Shown here: piece by piece, positions 12,321 to 23,408 of the stretch
How the letters are laid out: each line of letters starts with the position of its first letter
Numbering within the stretch: position 1 is the first letter of the stretch
From: Malania oleifera
Lineage: Eukaryota; Streptophyta; Magnoliopsida; Santalales; Ximeniaceae
Direction of reading: 5' to 3'
Assembly: GCF_029873635.1 (NCBI RefSeq)
Contig: NC_080423.1
Coordinates: 105,651,773 to 105,715,772, forward strand
DNA: 64,000 bases
Program-made: the position numbers and the translations under genes
The notes under the pieces: model-generated
What the model saw: the letters and a program-made list of their open reading frames with translations, nothing else
Databases searched by the model: none
What the model was told of the DNA's origin: nothing

Positions 12321-15300
12321 CCTACTGGCAAGGTGGTTTCCGCATACTCCTTCGTGGATTTCCCGTAAGTATGTATTCCCCCTTCCGTTCTTGCTTAAAC
12401 ATTAAATGTAAGGGCAATGTCAGCGGATCGCCTGTAGGAGCTCCCTGCCCATCAACGTATATCTTGCAGCTTTCCCTTGCCTCCTCACCTTTTTGAGCCT
12501 CCTTATTATCTTTTGGTAATGATCCGTCTGGTAGGTATACAGAAGAAGACGCTCCTCCATCGTGCTTGCTCTCATTCGGACGCGCACTGAGTGTTAATTC
12601 TGTCCTCTTCGTACGATTTGTTTCCCATGCGTTCAAAATAGATTGTGTCCCCCTTTCCATTCCGACCGGATTGGCCAGGCTTAAACTGTCGCGATTGCGT
12701 CCTTCCTTTTTATTCGTCTGCTCCTGCTCTCGGTACGTGTTCTATGTCAACTGGAACGGAATGCCTCTATGTACTCCTCTTGCCTTGGGAGAGATATTTC
12801 TTCATTCATCTTGGATCCCTAGCCTCGAATTCTCCTTTAGTTGCTCTACCACTAGCTGGGAATCACTCAGTACTTTGATCTGTGCCACCCCTAATGCTTC
12901 CGCTAGGCGCAGGCCGGCTAACAGGGCTTCGTACTCCGCCTCGTTGTTGTTGCTATGAACTCCAGTTTTAAGGGCGAAGAGAGTTCATTGCCCTCTAGGT
13001 CGAAAGTAAGGAATCTCGGCTCCCCTTCCAGCAGCATAGAGGATCAATCAAACGTGCAATGTCCACTCCTCCGACTTGGTGGATGACTCGGGGAGCCTTT
13101 CTGCTGTAAAATCCGGAGTACCTGAGCCTAGACTGTGCGGCCTTCAGGTGATACTGTATGTCGAATTCACTTAATTCTATCGACCACCTCGTCCATTCCT
13201 TCCCGAACTCTTCGGTCGCTGTAGAATTTGTCTCATGGGCAGGTTTGTTAACACGGACAACCCTATGGGCTTGAAAATAGGGTCTTAATTTCCCGCGCTA
13301 CACAGATGATGGAGAAGGCGGCTTTTTCCACCATACAATAGTTCTTCTTGGCGCCACTTAACACCTTACTTGTGTGTAATATATAGGCTTGATGCTTTCC
13401 TACCCTCTTCCCGGACCAAGACGAGCTGACGGCATTCCCGTGGAAGCTATATATAGATAGAGGTCTTCCCCCATTCTTTGCTTTGTCAAGAGAGGAGGGG
13501 ATCCGAGGTATTGCTTAAGCTACTCGAAGGCTTCATCCTGCTCTTCCCCCCAATTCGAATCCTCCCTTCTTCCGTAGTGCTCTAAAGAAGGTAAGCCTTT
13601 GTCCCCTGAGCAGGAGATAAACCTGCTGAGGGAGGCTATCTCCCGGTCAGAACTTGGATCTCCTTTTTAGTCCTTGGAGCTTCCATCTCCAGCAGCGCTC
13701 GTATTTTATCCGGATTTGCTTCTATAACCTTCTATGAGTCACCATAAAGCCCAAGAATTTACCTGCAGAAACGCCGAACACGCACTTCGAGGGGATTCAA
13801 CCTCATGTGGTACCGGCGGAGGGAGCTCGAACGTTTCCCTCAGATCTTTACAATGTTGCTCTGCTTCCATGCTCTTCACCAACATATCATCCACGTATGC
13901 TTCCATTGTTCTTCCGAGCTGTTCCTTAAAAATATTGTTTACTAACCTCTGATATGTGGCCCCCGAATTTTTTAAGCCGAAGGGCATCACCCGGTAACAA
14001 TATAGACCCCTTTCGGTGACAAAAGAAGTTTTTTCTTCATCAGCTGGACTCATAGGGATTTGGTTGTACCCTAAGTAAGCATCCATGAAACTGAGGAGCT
14101 CGTGCTCCGAGGTCGAATCCACTAGCTGATCAATTCGAGGGAGAGGAAAGCTGTCCTTTGGGCATGCTTTATTCAAGTCCGTGAAGTCTATACAGGTGCG
14201 CCATTTTCCATTGGGCTTCCTGACCAGGACCACATTGCTCAGCCACTCGGGGTAGTCCACTTCTCGGATGAAGTTGGCCTGCAACAGTTTCGTCACCTCT
14301 TCGTCAATTATTTTGGTTCGCTCCATCGCGAAGCTCTTTTTTTTTTTTTTCTTCTGTTTCACAGGTCGGTGGTTGGGGTTGACCTGCAACCTATGCTCTA
14401 TCATAGTAGGGTTGATGCCGGGCATGTCTTCTGCCGACCATGCGAACAAATCAGAGAATTTGTCCAAGAGTTCAGTCAACTCCGCTTTCAAGGTGTCGGG
14501 CAAGTGATTCCCGATCTGTATACTTCTCTCCTGGTGGCCTCGCAGTGGTATGTGGTTGATATCTTCGTGTAATGTATTGATCTGGGGATACTCTCCTCTG
14601 ACTTCTAGGTCTTCCACCTTTAGAGCTTCTTTAGCCTTCATCTTCCTTTTCAAGGCCATTACATAGCAACTCCGGGCAGCGGCCTGATCTCCTTTGGCAT
14701 ATCCTATCCCTTGTGGTGTAGGGAATTTAACTTTGAGGTAGTAAGTTGATGTTACCACCCGAACTGCGTTAAGGAAAGGGCGACCCAAGATGACATTGTA
14801 CACCGAAGGTCGGTCAACCACCAGGAACTCTATCAACGTTGTTACTTGCTGCAGGGTTGTTCCTATTGTCACTGGTAACGTGATTGTTCCCAAGGGGTGA
14901 ACAGTGTCTCCCCCAAATCCTACCAAGGGGGTCGAGACGGGCTTCAATCGTTCCTTGCCGATCTTCATCCCAACCAAGACCGACCAGAACATGATGTTGG
15001 CCGAGCTCCTGTTGTCTATCAGTATACGTCTAACCATGTAATTGGCCACGAGTAGGGAGAGCACTAGTGCGTCATCATGCGGTTGCTGCACTCCCTCTTC
15101 ATCTCCGCTGTCAAAGGTTATGGCGTCACCTTTCTTGTTTCGTTTGCTACTGGTTTCCCCCTTTTCCATCGTCAGCACCTGTTTAGCATATCTTTTGCGT
15201 GCACTCCCACTATCTCCTCCACTGGTGGATCCTCCGAAGATCACCGCAATTTCCCCAATAGCTTGCTCTTCCTTCTCTTTTGCTCCATGCCTCCTCTGCT

Positions 15301-15340
15301 CGAATGGTTCCCTTTGTAGATTTTCTTTCTTGACAAACCT
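12320..15340 (-). pseudogene. Tat-element pol, right copy
   Basis: Second copy of the protease, reverse transcriptase and RNase H regions. From about 13740 to 15244 it reads as one long minus-strand frame: protease-like part (LIDNRSSANIMFWSVLVGM, then VDRPSVYNVILGRPFLNAV) followed by reverse transcriptase with YVDD. It matches the left copy almost exactly over its clean part, apart from a short patch of substitutions near 13910-13950 against 7085-7125. The second copy is therefore either the same locus assembled twice or a near-identical haplotype or element. Confidence 0.85.
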
Positions 15341-16634
15341 TTACAGATGTCCCCTTCTTATTAGGATTTCGATTTCTTTCTTCAGCTGAATGCATTCTTC
15401 TGTGTCGTGGCCGTGATCCCTATGGAATGCGCAGAACTTGGACATGTTTCGCTTATGTAGAGGCATTCGCATAGGTTCAGGCCATGAGACGTAGTCCTTC
15501 TTTTTGATCTGCATCAGCAACTCTGAGCGAGGTACATTTAGAGGTGTGTAGGTGGAGAACTTGTTGTGCTGTCCTCTCGTCTTTTGACCTGTTTGTAGCG
15601 CATTAGTTTGGTGTCTTTTTATAGATCTATACGTGTCTCTAGATTCTACCATTGTTTCCCCTTTTCCGCTCTAGACGATTTCCTCTCGTATCCATCATCT
15701 CCTCCAGGTTTATGTATTTCTCTGCTCGGATCATTAACTCCCCCATATCCACCGGCGGTTTTTTCCCTAGGGAGTATAAGAAACTTCCTGGTTGGAGAGC
15801 CGTTGTCAAGGCGGCCAAGGCTACCCCCATATCTAAGTTGCGGATTTCTAGGGTCGCTGTGTTGAACCGGTGCATGAAGTTCTTTAAAGTCTCCCGGTCC
15901 CCTTGCACCATACTCATTAGATGGCCTGTTGTTTTAGCAACTCTCCGGCCACTAAGGAAGTGACCGATGAACATTTGCTCCATCCCTTGGAAGGAACCAA
16001 CAGATCCTGGTCGAAGAGTTCGATACCAGTCTTTGGTGGTACCCTTAAGGGTGGTAGCAAACGCTCGGCACATGATGGCGTCAGGAGCCCCTTGCAACTG
16101 CATTAATATTTTGAAATTTTCCAGGTGATCAATGGGATCAGACAAACCTTCGTATCTCTCAAAGGTGGGCATCTTGAATCTACTGGGCAATGGAGCTTCC
16201 GTGATCTCTTTGCTGAACGGAGACTCTGCGGACTTTAGGGATGTTTCCCCATAGTAGGGCCTGGCTCTGCCCTCCTTCATCATCTTCTCTATGTAATCTA
16301 TCTTCTTTATTCTTTCCTCGAGCTCGGTGGATCTTTGTTGGTTGACATCCACGCTATTTGCATCTTCTACCTTCTTATTGAGGTGAGTTTTCTCTTCTTT
16401 CTCCATTATTTCGTTAGCTTGCTTGTCTGCGCTGGGTTTCTCTTGCGATTGGGGAAGGACGTGCCCTTCTTGACTCTTCTTTTGTAAGAGTTGGTTGAGC
16501 ATGTCCTTCATTTCCTTCTGGAAGACAAGGAACTCCTCCCTACTGACACCAGATGAGTCGGCAGAGGTCCATTGGATGGATTGGGATGGTTCTTTGGTAT
16601 TAGGGAAAGAGGTAGAATTGCGTGAGGTCGGCAT
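15341..16634 (-). pseudogene. Tat-element gag, right copy
   Basis: A Met at 16634 opens a frame that holds a Retrotrans_gag-type domain (LPSRFKMPTFERYEGLSDP, DWYRTLRPGSVGSF, FIGHFLSGRR). The C-terminal part at 15341-15652 contains a knuckle-like CAFHRDHGHDTEEC, spaced C-x2-H-x4-H-x4-C. It lies directly downstream of the primer site, as expected for gag, and is the best-preserved gag in the window. Gag is the structural protein of retrotransposon particles. The element as a whole is broken. Confidence 0.85.
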
Positions 16635-16686
16635 TGCTTGAATGTTGAAAGTCGAGAGTGAGATAATATCACCTCCTAAAAGTAAT

Positions 16687-16704
16687 TTCCCACAGACGGC
16701 GCCA
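16687..16704 (-). other. primer-binding site of the Tat element (tRNA-Asp type)
   Basis: Two bases inside the right LTR the minus strand reads TGGCGCCGTCTGTGGGAA. Its first nine to ten bases complement the 3' end of plant tRNA-Asp(GTC). This fixes the element's orientation and the inner edge of its 5' LTR. Confidence 0.8.
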
Positions 16705-16706
16705 AC

Positions 16707-17140
16707 TGTTGCGGGGTAAAAAGTAGTTGGGATGCTCTTTCGACTCTCGTTGACCTGAAAGAAGAAGAGAAAAAAAGGCTTGGAGGACCCGGGGTGTACT
16801 CCGGGGGATCTCTCCGATGCCTAAGTAAGAGGAAGACTTTTAGGGAGGCTAAATGCAACAGTAGAGTAGTGTTGTGTAACTTACCTTTGCCTGTACTTCC
16901 AATCCCTTCTTATAGGGGCTTGAGTTGACCTCCGGTTGGATCGGATTTATTGCACGTGGCGTGAATCACTCTCCTGCCATAAGTATATGCACCTATTACT
17001 GGTTATTATGGGTGTTGGCGTGGATCTCTCCTCCGCTTCATTAGATCGGAGCTAATCACTTGTCTGAGAGTCAGACCTGGAGAAAATGGGAGACAAGCGT
17101 TGACCAACCCTTATTAGTGTGATTTATTATGGGCATATCA
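16707..17140 (-). repeat. right LTR (5' LTR) of the Tat element
   Basis: 434 bp, TG..CA, the partner of 519-952. It is followed directly by the second TGTTT target duplication at 17141-17145. Confidence 0.92.
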
Positions 17141-17340
17141 TGTTTAATGTCAAATTACAGACATAGGTTGCCTTTAGGAGAATTCCTCCTCAAATGCAAT
17201 TAAGTTTCGGGAAAAAAAAATTAAATTCTCCTGGAGGAATAATGTGGTCTTTGATCAGGCTCCTTCACCTAATGAAAATCAATCCAAACAGTATTTCCCA
17301 TTAGATGATAAGTGGACCCTAGTAGATGGAGAAAAATTAG

Positions 17341-17517
17341 GTCCTTCGAGAGGACTACCGTCCTCCTATTAGATTCTCTTATCCAATGAAAATACACTAA
17401 ACAACGAGTCCTAGTAGATTATGCATGAACCCTATTATGTGACATTAATTGTTTGATATGTTTTCATTGGATATGAAAGTCTAATAGGGGAACCATGTTG
17501 ATCCTTTGGAAGGACTT
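17341..17517. mobile_element. imperfect long palindrome, MITE-like
   Basis: The left arm (from GTCCTTCGAGAGGAC through TATCCAATGAAAA, to about 17415) is mirrored by the right arm (TTTTCATTGGATA to GGAAGGAC, about 17450-17517). The arms are some 65-70 bp with mismatches around a short loop. This structure fits a degraded MITE or foldback element. No clear target duplication is visible, so the family is not assigned. The surrounding 17146-17560 holds no gene. Confidence 0.5.
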
Positions 17518-17565
17518 CTTTTTTTTCATTACATATTATTTTTATCTCAATTCATTCCACCAACT

Positions 17566-17937
17566 TGTTAGGAACCTGTGAGCATCTAGATCAAAGGGAT
17601 ACCAAGATTTTTACGTGGTTCGGTCAATAACGACTTACGTCCACAGAACACACACCAAAATTCACTAACTCGCCAAAAATATTACAATTCTCTCTCTCTC
17701 TCTCACTTCTTCCCTTCTTGCTCTCTCTGAGCTTCTCTGCTCTCTCTGTGCTATATATCATACACTTTCCACAGCCCTCTTTATATAGACTTGGAATTTA
17801 CATCATAATTAAATGTGAATTAATCAAATTAATCACAATTGGAAGTTTAAAATGAAGAGATTAAATGAGAGATAATTCCACCGCGTTTTCTGACTCAGCA
17901 ACGCATCTCCAACTGTCTCTTGGCTCCATCTCTAACA
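17566..17937 (+). mobile_element. solo LTR, 372 bp, TSD CAACT
   Basis: Starts TGTTAG and ends CTAACA (inverted termini), with CAACT on both sides (17561-17565 and 17938-17942). No internal region is attached. A TATA-like TTTATATAG at about 17780 points to the plus orientation. The terminal hexamers and small size suit a Copia-type or TRIM-type LTR. It lies about 470 bp upstream of the start codon of the C2H2-like gene. Confidence 0.8.
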
Positions 17938-17942
17938 CAACT

Positions 17943-18407
17943 AAACACTACATAGGTGCAAAACCAAGTAATTTCCCGTTCTTTTAAGGGGATTGCTATT
18001 TTTTCTCTTGCAAATCATAGAAGATTATAGATTCGACTTCCTATAAGTTCTAGTTTTGTTTTCTATGAACAAAGGAGAGGAGGAGAATACCACACTGTAG
18101 TGTACATAGTTATTTTAACTCTTGTATCTGTACATGGTTAAAATTTGCCAACAACTCTTGTATCTTTTGGTGGCGATGAATGTAGCCATCAAAAGTTGAT
18201 TTTGTTTAGGAAAGCCCAATATGGTTTTCGCCAACAACTTGTAAAATTTTTGTCGCTAAAGATATAACAAAATGAAATTTTAGACATCCACTGAGCGCCT
18301 ATTGTGCTAATATTTCATAAACAAATTGAGAGAGAGGGAGAGCGATCTGGTGACTGCTGGAGCCGCGAAGAGGATATTATCAATTTTTTGGAATCGCGAG
18401 TTGTGGA
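17943..18407 (+). promoter_or_regulatory. upstream region and 5' leader of the C2H2-like gene
   Basis: Non-coding, moderately AT-rich sequence between the solo LTR and the start codon. A purine-rich GAGAGAGGGAGAG at about 18328 is typical of plant 5' leaders. No convincing TATA box was found. Confidence 0.4.
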
Positions 18408-21400
18408 ATGGAAAGGGCTAAATCAATCGCATCCAGTCTTTTCTGGGTACTGTTTTTGCTGGGGAACACAGTGCGAGTCTCTTCAACTCAACCTTTTTCT
18501 CAGACAGATCAGGTATATAGTTCCTCAAATTACAGTACAATTTTTTTCTTTGTTTTTTTTTTTCCTTTTTTGTTTTGTTACGTTTGATTATTATGTATAC
18601 TGACATCCCTAGATTGGGGCTGTGTTATTGCAAATGCTCGTAAGGAATGACTCAATCGCAAAAAGTTAGATTTCTTTTTTTGTTGGAAAATCGAAGTTTG
18701 GATTTCTCGGTCTTGAGTAGGGTTTATTTGGACATTGTAATTCAGCCAAATTACATCTTATGATTTAAAATATGGGAATTTGGATCTGTTTTTGGATGCA
18801 TAGGAATTGTTGGGTTTTGTTTGGAATTTAAGAAATATGAAGTTGGCATAATTCAGATTGATCATTTTACATCATTAGATTGATCCTTACAAACAATATT
18901 TTTTGGATGTATAGGAGTTGGGTGCCTGATTTAGAAATTGTTTGTTTTGGTATTAATACTTACTGGCCACGAACTACTTTTTGGTTAGCAGTTGGAATCA
19001 TACAATTGTATTTGACCATTCCTTAAAAAAAAAAAAAAAAAGTTGGTAATCTGCTTACGCGCTTTCATTACTGTATATCTGGTATTTATTTTCGTCAAAT
19101 TACCATTGCTTCTAATATGAATTTATTTTCATTTTATTTACATGTTCCAGGACATAGAGCAATCTGCTGCTGCAAGGTAGCATCCTGCCACAATTTAAAA
19201 TTGGTCTAACCTTTAATTTTCCATGATCCACTGTTTTCCTGAATGACTTAAACGAATTTTGTATCTTAGTATTTGGATTGGGTTTCAAGTGGATATTGAG
19301 TTATTGATACTCCAGTACTTGGAAGCTTCTTGAATTATAATCAGGGGTTATGATGCAAATAATTTTTCTTTTGGGGTTTATTAGTGCCAGCAATTGCTCT
19401 CTATGAAGGTTGGTGAGCTAATATTTGTACAATTTCCATGTTTAGAACTCTTAAGCAGGAGCCAGAACATGCTCATGAAGTACACTGTTCAAGAGAAAGA
19501 AGTAGGGCAGCCTGGAAAATTATTGAAGAGGTAATGGAAAAATGCATTGTGCAGATTTGACCAATAGCTTTTGAAATATGTAATTTTGATAAGCATCGAT
19601 TCTATTTAAGTGTTGCAGTATTTGACGCCATTCATGGAAAAAGAAAGGTATCAAATTTCAACTAGATGCAGACTTCATCCCGATAATGATCTATTTAGAG
19701 ATCAGGAGCAGCATAAGATTCATGTGGATATAAATGAGTGGCGATGTGGATACTGTAAGAAAAGCTTTCGGGCTGAGAAATACCTTGATCAACATTTGGA
19801 CAACCGGCACTACGATCTCCTGAATGTGGTATGCAAACCCATATTTTTTTTCTTTTTCACAGTACTTTCTGTCTAAGTACAAGTCGCGCACAATAAAAAT
19901 TTTCATACAGTAATTAAAATACGTCAAGTCCCTTTTGTCTATTCTTCTTTGAATTTGTATTGCTTTTTGTCATTCACATTGATGGTTGTTTTATCCTAGG
20001 TGATTATTTGGTTCATTTGGACCATATCATTTTGTTATCCATGTCATATACTCATATTTTTTCTAAATAAAATACAATTATGCAATTCTCTTATTTCTAA
20101 ACTCTTACAATGATTTTATATTAACATTTCTGTAAGTTAAAATACAAGAGAGGTATTGTAATCTGTCCCTTAGTGCTTTTAGTTTAATTTTTTTTTTTCC
20201 AAATAGATATCCAATTATGCATATCATTGTGCCATGTTTGTGATGTAATTTGCCAAAGTAGATATATCCTGTTATTCATTACTGTCTTATTGAGTAGTCT
20301 TCAGCTCATGCTTGTTCAAAGTTATCTAATCTCAATTTATCAGATATTTGATTAATATATATTTATGGTTATGAAAATCCTGAAAAAGCATCAGAAGCCA
20401 ACAGCTTAAGTTTAGTAAAGAGACTTGTAGCATTTCCAGTTGAGTCTGTCAAAACAATGCATTTGGTGCGTGCAATGATAAGCATGTCAAGAGTCAGCGT
20501 TTCTCGATTAACTGCATTTTGTTCTGAGAAGCTTTGCATTTTATTGAGACCTGTGCACCAAGTTTTCTTTTAAGATCCATGCTTTGATTTTAATTTTGAT
20601 AATTGTGGTAATCTTGGGTAAACATGGTTTATGGTGATGTAAAATTATGAACTTTTAATCGAGGTCAGAGTGATAGCAAGTGCTTGGCAGATTTATGTGG
20701 GGCATTGCACTGTGACCATGTGATGCAGTCCAAGTCACCCAAGAGCAAGTGCAATCCTGCAGCTGCTGCGAGGAATCGCCACCTATGTGAGGTCATTATT
20801 CTCTTCTCTGCTGCTAGCTTGCACTGTTTATTCCAGTGCCATTCGTTGTTCATCTCCGGGTTTTTATTTGCAGAGTCTTGCAGATAAATGTTTTCCTGTT
20901 AATCAGGGTCCCTCAGCAAGTCGTCTTCATGGTAATTTAATGTTTTCTAGGAGTTATCTGTGTTGTTTCCTTTTTTTTTTTTTTTTTTGAAAAAAATTGT
21001 GTGAGTTTCTGATGCTATATTACTATTAAAAATTTCTCTTATTTTATGTAATAACTAATACTATTGCTCATATATTTTGCATATGGTAAATTCTGTTTGT
21101 TGTAGAATTGTTCTTGCACCAATTCTGTGATGCTCACACTTGCTCAGGAGGACGGAAATATTTTCCTAGAGGGCGCAAGGTGGGGCTTACCTCTGTACTA
21201 TGGCAGTTCAAAGCAGAGTAGATTCTCTCTTTTTTTTTTTTTTAAGATGTAGTAGATGAATATAACCCTATCATTGGTTTAATTGATATTGTTGTCCCAA
21301 TTTCATCTGTGCAGAAGCAAACAAGTGTATTCTACCTGGCTATTTCAATATTGACATTAATGTTGCTCCCGCTTTTCTATGTTATTGTCTTTTTGCACCA

Positions 21401-21552
21401 AAGGTAGAATATTTTACCTCTGAAAATCTCTCCACTTACCAAGTTCTTGTAATGACTGATTTGGTTTGTGCATTTCCCACAGAGAAATGAGAAGAGGAAC
21501 CCAAGAATTGAGGCGTATATCACAACTTGGACGGAAAGCAAAGCCCTCTTAG
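18408..21552 (+). CDS. membrane-anchored C2H2-like zinc finger protein
   Basis: Nine exons assembled by eye with GT..AG introns: 18408-18512, 19151-19176, 19446-19530, 19619-19828, 20669-20791, 20874-20931, 21106-21179, 21315-21403, 21483-21552. They give 279 residues with all phases consistent. Residues 1-25 look like a signal peptide (KSIASSLFWVLFLLGNTV). One finger has C115, C118, H131 and H136 (C-x2-C-x12-H-x4-H). A Cys-rich middle follows, then one hydrophobic segment at about 231-253 and a short basic tail. The topology suggests a secretory-pathway membrane protein with the finger on the lumenal side. I recall Arabidopsis AT5G63280-type proteins of this kind; the function is not known to me. 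The start is the first Met in frame with the signal peptide. The exon model is strong, the role unknown. Confidence 0.85.
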
Positions 21553-22660
21553 TCGGTGAGTTTCCCTTTCCACTGTAGGAATGTATTGAAAGATAGGTAA
21601 GGTTGATAAATGGGCACTGGGTTTCAGTAATTTTACTTATTCTTGGCAGTGAGCATTGGGCACTGGACACTGACCACTATTCATGTTTGGCAATTTGAAT
21701 GATCATATAGTTAGTTGCATTTTTAAGTTTGTTAAAATATAACATTTCTGCTAGCAAATACATTTGGAAGAAATGAGATTTTTTTTAATACATTATAGAC
21801 ATTTAATTATTACAGAAAATCACCCCTTAGGGGACACCCCATATGTTTGATCATGGGACTTCCATTTGGAGGTCTTAGGTTCAAACCATTGGGATGGGTG
21901 GGGAGGGCTTTAGGAAAAGGAGAGCAGCGTGAGCTACTTCCTGTTGTGTAGCTCCAGCCTCAATTGGAGTATTGGGCTTAGGTAACTGTTACAATGGTGT
22001 ATCAGCCTTATTTTAAAAACGTTTTCTTCTGGTTTTTACTGTTCCTCCATCATGTGAGTCAATGATTCAATATGGTAGCCTTAGAATATTGTCACATATT
22101 CCTTTGATGTGTGGTATTGAGTTCATTATATATAGTTCTAATGATTTGCTGGGCAAACTGTTGGTGCCAAGTTTCTGAAGTCAGAAGATAACAGTTCATC
22201 TCCATTTTGGCCAAAATGCAACAATTCATCTTGGCGTTTGGTTGAGTTGTCTGTCTGTCTAATATGGGAGAATGCATGATTTTTTTTTTTTAATAAATAT
22301 CATTACTGCATTTAAACTTTTCTAAATTTTCCTCACAGGTGGAATCAATATTACCCAGATATGTCCTCCTTTGCTTATGGTGCTTATAACTGTCAACCAG
22401 GAAAGCATATGGAGTTGATGATACAACATTTGATTACCAGGATTTTTTTTCCTAGTTTGGGCTTCCTTTTCAATGCATTTCTCTGGAGAACTGCTTTTGT
22501 CATTAGAAAGCCTAAATGTGGATGACTTACATAAACTCCTCAAAAAGCCAAACCAGCTCTATATGTACCATCTCGGTGTAATATCTGGGAAGAACAAAGA
22601 TGTATTAACAAACATTTTTCTGCTGAATAAAACTTATCCATTCTTGATGGTTGAATGACT
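21553..22660 (+). other. 3' UTR and possible 3' UTR intron of the C2H2-like gene
   Basis: No coding sequence continues after the stop at 21550-21552. A GT-rich site follows at once (TCGGTGAGTTTCC) and an acceptor-like TTTCCTCACAG lies at about 22339, so the 3' UTR may contain an intron. This is an inference from splice-like signals only. Confidence 0.35.
21820..22015 (+). mobile_element. possible tRNA-derived SINE
   Basis: A short non-coding block contains a Pol III B-box-like GGTTCAAACC at about 21890, with TGATCATGGGACTTCC about 30 bp upstream as a weak A box, and it ends near an A-rich tract. This layout is SINE-like, but I do not recognise the family and no target duplication is clear. 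Confidence 0.35.
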
Positions 22661-23393
22661 TGGAAAATATTTGAGTTGGCTCTTGCATGCCTGTGTGATA
22701 TTGTTTGTTTTTTTTTTTTTTTATCATTTTAGCATTGAAATGATGTGTTATGAGCAAAAGAACAGCGATGGTACCTTGCAGTCCTGATGGGCAAATGGGA
22801 AATTATTGTTGCAGAATAAGAAAGAAAAACTTGCCAATTCACATTTTAGATGACCACAATCTATTCTGTTCCACTAGGAGGTGATCTTCTCACCCATATC
22901 AGATTTTTATTGACGGGATTCATGGATGTTTTTGAAGAATTGAAACAGCTGCTGTTAAGACGGATGGAGACACCCTAGCCAATTTTGAAAATCCACTGAA
23001 TAAAAGTGCAATATTTTGAGGATTAACTCCCTTACAGTACTTGTTGATGAACTAAGATGTAAATTATTGTAGTAGTTTATGCAGGGACATTTAAACAAAA
23101 ATACGCAGGAGAAAATGTTCTTGCAAAATGCATTAAAATTAGCTATTTTTGCGCTCCCAAGTTTATAATTACAAATAGCAACAACTTATGGGATTTGCTC
23201 AATATTGATAAGATACCAATCAGTATGGAAAGCTGCTTTCCATGATTATAAATCTCTGGCCAATGTGTTGTTAGAAACTTCAAAAGCAGTCAATTCTTAG
23301 ATCTTGTAGATTTCTCTGTAGAAACATCCAAATGTTCAACCAACTAAGCTTGTGCAAACCCCAAAGATTACATGCATGGCACTTGAACCAAAT
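22661..23393. other. intergenic sequence, nothing recognised
   Basis: AT-rich sequence between the C2H2-like gene and the LINE. No gene or RNA is recognised. It holds a poly-T run near 22710. Confidence 0.5.
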
Positions 23394-23408
23394 CCCATCC
23401 AACAATAA
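23394..23408. repeat. LINE target-site duplication, left copy
   Basis: CCCATCCAACAATAA here is repeated exactly at 26146-26160. A 15-bp duplication fits target-primed reverse transcription. Confidence 0.85.

Larger units (their letters stand above)
519..17140 (-). mobile_element. Ty3/Gypsy LTR retrotransposon, Tat lineage, broken
   Basis: Both ends are defined by matching 434-bp LTRs and a TGTTT target duplication. On the minus strand the order from right to left is: LTR, primer site, gag, protease, reverse transcriptase, RNase H, a second (archaeal-like) RNase H, integrase, a long 3' region, polypurine tract, LTR. The second RNase H and the long 3' region with antisense frames are hallmarks of the Tat lineage. 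The coding parts carry several breaks, so it looks dead. About 14 LTR differences in 434 bp, counted by eye, suggest roughly 1 to 2.5 million years at commonly used plant rates. The 16.6-kb length is probably inflated, because internal sequence appears on both sides of the N gap; a single copy would be nearer 10 kb. Confidence 0.9.

Noticed and set aside
16687-16704. tRNA gene
   Set aside because: Only the 3' complement of a tRNA is present, in the position of a primer site. No cloverleaf could be formed.
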